This document shows positions 58,060 to 64,000 of a stretch of DNA of 64,000 nt, piece by piece. This DNA is from Eonycteris spelaea (Eukaryota; Chordata; Mammalia; Chiroptera; Pteropodidae): assembly GCA_003508835.1 (NCBI GenBank), contig PUFA01000092.1, forward strand, positions 124,001 through 188,000, written 5' to 3'. The translations under genes and the position numbers were made by a program. Within the stretch, counting starts at the first letter, position 1. Every line of letters begins with the position of its first letter. The notes below the pieces were generated by a model, which was not told the origin of the DNA, searched no databases, and saw nothing but the letters and a program-made list of their open reading frames with translations.

Positions 58060-58800
58060 TCCAGTTTTGGGGCTGTCAAGACCTGTGTATTATAAGTGAA
58101 CCATACGTTCTGTTTGACTCAGAGCAGGTTTGTTCACACACCACAGCCGCTTGTAGGCAATGCATGAAGAACTGGGCTTATCAGGAATTTTATCTCATTC
58201 TTGTGGTGGCATTTTTTCAGTCCATTTTTTGTTGTTGTTGTTGCTGCTTCTCTTCAGTTTATGGCCCTGGAGTTGTCAGTGCTCTCGTGAACTTTCCTGA
58301 CCTTTCTTCCAAATTCCTTGCACCAGCAATTGGCCCAGGATGTGTAATCCTATCCTTACCGGTCTGCCAGAAAAGGCTGCCATATCACAGTGGAAAGTGT
58401 GGTTTCCTGAGCTGCCTCCTGGCAAAGTGCTCCTGCTTATCCAGCTTTGGGCGAACCCCAGGGTCTATGAGTTCCAGGAGAGGTGATGAAGGGCTGTGAC
58501 AAATGCCTGTCCTGACAGATGGATCAAATGCTGGCTGGCTTGAGAGTCGAGTGGAACAGTGGCTGCCCCCAGGATGGGACTTCTGTACCCCAAAGGATGA
58601 CCGCACTTGCACTGTCCCTTCTGGTGGGTGAGGTCTTTGAAATCACCAGCGTGTTTGGGGATCTTTACTTCCAATCCACTGGCAGTTGCCACCACTCAGC
58701 CACTGAAAGACTCTAAGCCAGATCCAAAAGAATTAGCTACTAACCTTGAGAGGCACTCTAAGGGAGAAGCCTAGATGTAGAGAAGACAGCAGACCTGGAT
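58060..58800. other. unassigned, low-repeat sequence with several short open frames
   Basis: GC content is higher than in the neighbours. Overlapping frames of 65-111 codons occur on both strands. None resembles a known protein and no splice structure is convincing. An old LTR or DNA-transposon origin is possible. Confidence 0.35.
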
Positions 58801-58839
58801 TCAAGGTTTGGCTCTGATATTGAGATCTTCTTGGATGCT

Positions 58840-59225
58840 ACAGAAAACTCAGACTCAGTGTGGCTTAAACAAAAAGAAAATTTATCATTTTTCATCTCCA
58901 CAAATAGAGTGAACTCCAAGTGCTGTGTGATCAGTGGCTTAGTGATATCACTAAGGACACAGGGTTTTTCTGTCTCCCATTCCTGCTATCCTCAATGTTG
59001 GTGTCCTCCCTGCGAGTTCTCCCTCATGGTTCCAGGATGATTCCCACGAAGGCTCCAATCAGAGCTACAAGCTTCCTGGTCCCTGCCAGTAGGTAGATAC
59101 TGCTCCCAAACAGGGCCTATAATTCTTCTATGTCAGTCTTCTATGTCAGTCTTCTATGATCAGCCCACCTTTGGTCTCCAGCCTACCCCTCTGGGACCAA
59201 TACTGGTGGCCGTGGGAATGCCGTG
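58840..59225 (-). repeat. ancient interspersed repeat of unresolved class
   Basis: GTGGCTTAAACAAAAAGAAA, CACTAAGGACACAGGG, CTGCTATCCTCAATGTTGG and CCTCATGGTTCCAGGATG recall a common ancient mammalian repeat. A 14-base unit TTCTATGTCAGTCT is duplicated near 59126-59153. Confidence 0.4.
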
Positions 59226-59439
59226 TTGAGGGGCTCAGACTTACTTGTTTTGTTCAATATAGAAATGACGAGCCACATGTGACCATCAAGCACTTGAAAA
59301 GTGTCTAGTCTGAATTAAGATATACTCTAACTGTAAAATACTGATCAGATTCCAAATTTCTTTTTCTCCTTGTCTCCCCACCACACACATACAAACACCC
59401 AAAGAAAATATCTGTAGACATAAGAAATGTCCAAACCTA

Positions 59440-59898
59440 TAGAGAGTTTTTATGAGTTTATTTGAGCAAAACTGATGATGACAATTGTCAGGGAGCAAGA
59501 TCTCAAGTGCTCTGGAGATTAAGTCTTATAGGGTCTTTTATGCATTTGAGATCAAGAAGAGAGCCTTAAGAAGATTACATGAAGGTGGGAGGAAGCAATG
59601 GGGCATGGATCAAGGAGAGTTTAACTCACACTTTCACTTATTAGAAGGAGGGGTCTGAAAGGCATGTTAACCTAGGTGCACAGAAACAATGGACAGGTCT
59701 TTCTTAAGGCAAAGATAAGCCTTTTACTAAAGAAGTTGTAGGGGTGGGGGAAAGGAAATACGAGAGAATGAAAAAAAAGAAAGAAGTTATAGGCCTGGGG
59801 TGTGACTGCCTACAATGACCTGCCCACAGTTAAGAATTTATGATCAGTTCATCCTGTGAGGTTACATTCCATAGAACCCATTTTTTGTCCACATATCT
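59440..59898 (-). mobile_element. solo LTR, same family as 5030-5440
   Basis: Collinear with the LTR in the MTO1 intron (GGGAGCAAGATCTCAA, CAATGGACAGG, TTAAGGCAAAGATAAGCC, GACCTGCCCACAGTTA). The right end CCATTTTTTGTCCACA gives a TGTGGACAAAAAA start on the minus strand. No polypurine tract follows, so it is solo. Confidence 0.6.
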
Positions 59899-60759
59899 CT
59901 TATTTATATTGATTACGTGTTGAAATGATAACATTTGGGATATATTGGGTTAAATAAAATTTCTTATTAAAATCAACTTCACCTGTTCATTTTAATTTTT
60001 TTAATATAGATACTAGAAAATTTAAAATTACACGTGTGACTTGCTTTATATTTCTATTGGGTAACACTGGCTCAGGCAATCAGGGTCTACTTCCAGAACT
60101 GGAGACACGCGGATGCCTGAATAAAATCACAATTCTTTCGAAAGGAGGAAGTCTTTTCTTTTTGTAATTAATACATCACTTTTCTTTGCGGATATTTAAC
60201 AGAGAGGATGGATGAAGGGCAAACAATGTGGGGCTATACATTCACAGAGAACTATTTATGTGAAAATGTGCTGTGCTAAGTGTTGTGAGAAAAAGAAATT
60301 GCTGACTGAGTAGGGGAGATAAGATGTAGGCACGTGAGTGGTGCTGATAATAAAGGCTGTAGGATTTCAGACTTTGGAGAGAGAGTTTTCTGTCTAGTGT
60401 GACAATGGAATGTCAGTTTGATCTGGGCCTTTAAGGTAAATGGGGTTTCAATAAAAGAAGACAAGTGGCTAGAATTGGCTTGGGAGGCATTCTAGGTGGT
60501 GGGAAAAGCATAGGGAAAATGCTGAGTGTAAACTGGAATTTTAGTTTAGTGGAAGCTGAGGGTTAGAGAAAAATCAGACTTGGTTATACTGCTAATGGCC
60601 TTATACCACCACTGTGCTTTAGTCAGGGATGGCTGATGGGAACATTTATTAATACATCTTTAAGTACTTTAACAAATGTGCTTAATTAAGCCAGTTCTCA
60701 CATATATTGCCTTTAGGAAGTGTTCACAAGTTGGGTCAGTATAGGTCAGTGCTTGGGTG

Positions 60760-60995
60760 CATAAACCCTGGTAGTAAACTGCTTGGGTTCTAATCCTGGG
60801 CTACAATCCATCTGTGCAATTTTTCAAAGGTGAGATTTGGGTCAATTTCCTTAACTTCTCTTTGCCTCAGATTCCCTTTCTGTAAAATGAGAATGATAAC
60901 ACTATACTTACTTCATGAGGTTGCTGTGAGGATTAAATGAGTTAACATATGGAAAGTTTTTAGAACATATAGTGCATAAACATAGTATGTGCTAT
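60760..60995 (+). repeat. MIR SINE
   Basis: CTTGGGTTCTAATCCTGGGC, CAATTTCCTTAACTTCTC, TTTCTGTAAAATGAGAATGA and GCTGTGAGGATTAAATGAG. One of the best MIR copies here. Confidence 0.9.
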
Positions 60996-60999
60996 GAGT

Positions 61000-61640
61000 T
61001 TGTTAAAAAAAAATTGGTTGGTTGTTGCTGACTACACATAGCTAAGCAGCAAAATTGCTACTGCTAGGGAAAAAAATTTCTTTTTCAAAATCTATGTATA
61101 TGTAATAACTACAAGTATATAGAGACAATGCACAGAGAGGATCCCACAGGAAGAAATACCATTGTCAGGTCAGTTTGGCGCAGTGAGCCTAGCTCCACAT
61201 CCCCTGCAACACTTGCTAACCCTGCTTTGCTGATGTTTGCAGAAATTGTTGCAGCGTTCACAAATAAATCTCTAAGTATTTAACAAAAGCGGAGCAAAAT
61301 ACACTAACTGAGCTTAAATGTTCCTAATAAAATAGGGTATTTTTCAAAATGTAGTGCGGAATTAGGCTTTATTTTCTTTTTAACATGCACCTCCACCTGC
61401 TTGACTCACTCCTTTTTCACTGGGAGGCTGTAAGGGGTAAAGACTATTTTCTGGATTTAGATAAATTGCTCAAATTTCCCAAGGTGACCCAATATACTAA
61501 TAAACTGGCTTGCCTCAGACAGCTTTTCTGTCCAGGTGTAATTATTAATAGCATCCCTTGCCCTCTAAAAGTCTTCGTTTGGATGGTAAACCATACGGTC
61601 ATCTCATCTACGGAAAAAGGAGAGAGACTTGCATGTATCA
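61000..61640. other. intergenic sequence
   Basis: No gene or clear repeat seen. Confidence 0.4.
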
Positions 61641-62830
61641 GCTATGGGGGGAGTTGTAGGGTTTTAGTGTATGAGGGTGTGGTGTGTTCTCCGAGGTGAG
61701 GAGAGGGATAAAGAGGGGCAACTCTTGAGTTTGGACAGCATTCTGGGCTTTGTGGCTGGCAGGAAGCTGTCTGGGGCAGGGCGTGGGGTGGCGGGGACTC
61801 TGGTATTAAGGAGCCCTGGCCATCGTAAATTGTGCGCAGAGGTCATGCCCTCTTTCCCCGCAGGGCGTGTCCTCCCGGATCTTGTGCCATTGCACTTGGC
61901 TCTCAGAGTTGGGGCGCAACCCGCAGGGCTGTGCCTGGACATATTCAGAGCTGGCCTGCCGCAGCCAGGACGCTTTTCGTCCCACGCGCTGGCAAACACG
62001 ACAATGACTAAACCCAGTCTTAAACATTCTATTGATTTTCTAATCTTGGCGTCAGGTGCTGTATTCCTAGAGAGTAACTGAGTCCCCAAGCTCCACACAT
62101 TCTGTAGGAGACGACTGCCTTTTCCAGAGAGCGATCGTCTGGCCACCAGGCCTCAAGCCAACGTCTTCCCGGACTCCCTGTGCCTGTCTGAAAGGGTGGA
62201 TTCCCATCCCTTGCGGTCCAAGCTGGCCTCTTCCAACTTTAGTGAATCCTTCACCCCTGGCCTGGGAGCAAAGGTGCTTTTATTTATTTATTTTTTGGCT
62301 ATAGTGCCTTTTTTTCAGGATAGTTTTGTGTGAGTTAAGGAAACGTGTGCAGGAATCTGCCCACTCCCTTAGGCAGCGGGGTGGGGGGCGGGTAGGATGG
62401 TGAGCGAGGAGTCGATTTGGGGTTCCCTGGGGTCTGCCTTTTGCTGCCGCAGTGACCCTGGTCTGTGGGAACGAAGCCTACGGACCTTTGCTTTTAGGTC
62501 CCACAGCTCCTGTGGGTTTTACAAAATTATCATAATTATAATGTAATCTTAAGAGCTAGTTCTGCATTTTAGGCTAAAAAGCGAGAAACGAGGGTAAGAA
62601 ACAGTTTTTTTTTTTTTTTTTTTAGCATCCCTATTGCCGCGAGCTGCGGGCAGCCTCGCCCCCTCCCGGCGCGGGCGAGTGTAGACGCGGCGGGCGAGTG
62701 TAGACGCAGCCAGAGGCAGGTTCCGAGGCCGCACTGTGACTTTCCATTGTTCTCGAGGCCCAGCCGCCCCGGCTGAGTCATTCTCAATCCTTTTGTTTTC
62801 TCTCGGCGAGCGCGCAGAGATGGTTGCTCT
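61640..62830. other. CpG-rich zone, possible distal promoter or enhancer
   Basis: GC and CpG rise in two humps (about 61850-62000 and 62620-62830). The second contains a 19-base direct duplication (GCGGGCGAGTGTAGACGC at 62671-62688 and from 62690), next to a T19 run at 62606-62624. Open frames of 136 and 160 codons on opposite strands match nothing I recognise. AP-1/MAF-like TGAGTCA motifs occur at 62774-62780 and 62904-62910. Confidence 0.45.
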
Positions 62831-63126
62831 AATCGTTATAGTCTCTCCTCGGAGGAAAGAAATCTAGTCTTTGATAGTTCTGATTCACGAGTCAGCTACA
62901 ATATGAGTCAAACTCAAGTTTCCTGAGGTCTATAAATATCTGCTCCACCCCACCCTGATGGGAAGTGCCCACAGTTCTTGTTCCGCCACCAAGTGGCTCA
63001 CATCTGGAGGAATGCTTTGGTGTCCAGGGTGAAATAATCCGCGCGCTGTGAGTGGTTTGCAGGGCAGTGCAACTGCAGTGTATTCCAGGCTTCTGAAGGA
63101 AGAGGAGTATGAGTGTGCGCGTGTAG

Positions 63127-63128
<2 letters not shown>

Positions 63129-63177
<49 letters not shown>

Positions 63178-63186
63178 CGCGCACGC
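63129..63186. repeat. (GT)n(GC)n alternating tract
   Basis: About 40 bases of GT repeat followed by GCGCGCGCGCGC. Strong Z-DNA potential. The Thr-His repeat open frames here are translations of the repeat. Confidence 0.95.
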
Positions 63187-63689
63187 TTTCATACAGTTCT
63201 TTAAAAGTGTTGTTTAAAAGTATAAGATCCTTACACTGAAAATAATGGCCATTATACTGGGAGAAAGTAGCAGAACTCAGCGGCATCCTCTACCCGTGCC
63301 TGGTCTTTTGGCAAGTAAATATGGGTCATTTGGCATGGCCTGTGGGCTGACATGAATATCAACAAGGGCCACTTTGTAGGCCACAGAAGCCACTTTACAC
63401 CCAGGCTGAGGTGTAAAGTTTGAAGGGAGGTGAAGCTGGGCGGGGCGGGGGAACAGTTCTGGGACTGACCTTGAGTTTTTGTATTTTTTAAACAACGTAT
63501 TTTTTTTTCCGATTAAAAAAATTAATTTTTATTTTTGAAAATTTAAAACAAATAAGAAAGTACAAAGAAGAAAAAAAATTAATCACCTATTATGTAACTA
63601 TCCAGAAATAATCCCTGTTAACATTTTAGTGTATATACTCAGCTTTTTTTGCCTTTGCATATTTTATTTAAACAAAAATGAAATCACAT

Positions 63690-64000
63690 GCAAGAGAATT
63701 GAAAACATATGCCCACAACAAAACACCTGTACATTAATGTTCATAGCAGCATTATTTATACCCAAAAGGAAATAACCCAAGTATGTTTGTAAACTGATGA
63801 ATGAATAAACAAAAAGTGGCACATTCATTCAATGGAATACTGTTTGGCAAAAATCAGGAACAAAATATGATATATGTTGCAACATGAATGAACTTTGAAG
63901 ATGTTATGCTAAGAGAAAGAAGCCAGACACAGACCACATGTTATATGATTTCATTTGTATGAAATATCCAGAATAATCCAGAATAGGCAAATCTATATTT
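63690..64000 (+). mobile_element. LINE-1 3' region, cut by the window end
   Basis: AATGTTCATAGCAGCATTAT, CATTCATTCAATGGAATACT, GCAACATGAATGAACTTTGA and GAGAAAGAAGCCAGACACAG are the end of L1 ORF2. It continues past the window. Confidence 0.85.

Noticed and set aside
61168..61200. A tRNA-derived bat-type (VES) SINE head
   Set aside because: Only a short phrase (GTCAGTTTGGCGCAGTGAG) resembles a tRNA A-box region. No B box, body or tail follows.
63048..63239. Open frames with long Thr-His or Val-Cys runs
   Set aside because: They are translations of the GT/GC dinucleotide tract.
29200..64000. The 3' end of SLC17A5, the next gene in the human order
   Set aside because: No exon with transporter-like codons was found on the minus strand. 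The gene probably begins beyond the window.

Overview
The window is nuclear DNA from a placental mammal. The evidence is long GT-AG introns, CpG islands at promoters, and dense LINE-1, L2, MIR, hAT and MaLR relics. Two genes are recognised, both part of the translation machinery, and they converge. The plus strand carries the 3' half of MTO1 (mitochondrial tRNA-uridine modification; 8 coding exons, 1659-9211, upstream exons lie before the window). The minus strand carries a complete, intron-containing EEF1A1 (translation elongation factor 1-alpha 1; coding 24778 down to 22685, promoter near 25800). This MTO1 - EEF1A1 order matches human chromosome 6q13.

Layout: 1-9211 holds MTO1 exons and introns with a 5S-derived retroposon, old LINE-like sequence and an antisense ERV remnant. 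9212-22400 is intergenic, with L1 3' ends, a tRNA-Val-derived SINE inserted into one of them, a second 5S retroposon and a CTCF-like site. 22400-26050 is EEF1A1 with its CpG-island promoter. 28740-29190 is an isolated GC-rich block. 29200-64000 is a gene desert of interspersed repeats, including a small solo LTR, a third 5S retroposon, a second tRNA-Val SINE and a CpG-rich zone at 61640-62830. No further protein-coding gene could be supported there.

The most notable points are a one-base insertion in EEF1A1 exon 7 that breaks the reading frame in an otherwise intact gene (probably a homopolymer sequencing or assembly error), and two lineage-informative SINE types. One is 5S rRNA-derived, with three copies that all carry target-site duplications; one of these also has an extra 3' module. 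The other is a tRNA-Val(TAC)-headed SINE with a GC-rich middle. No Alu, B1, carnivore or ruminant SINEs were seen, so the species is not a typical primate, rodent, carnivore or ruminant. 5S-derived SINEs are known from fruit bats, but the sequence alone does not fix the order. I saw no new enzymatic or defence system.
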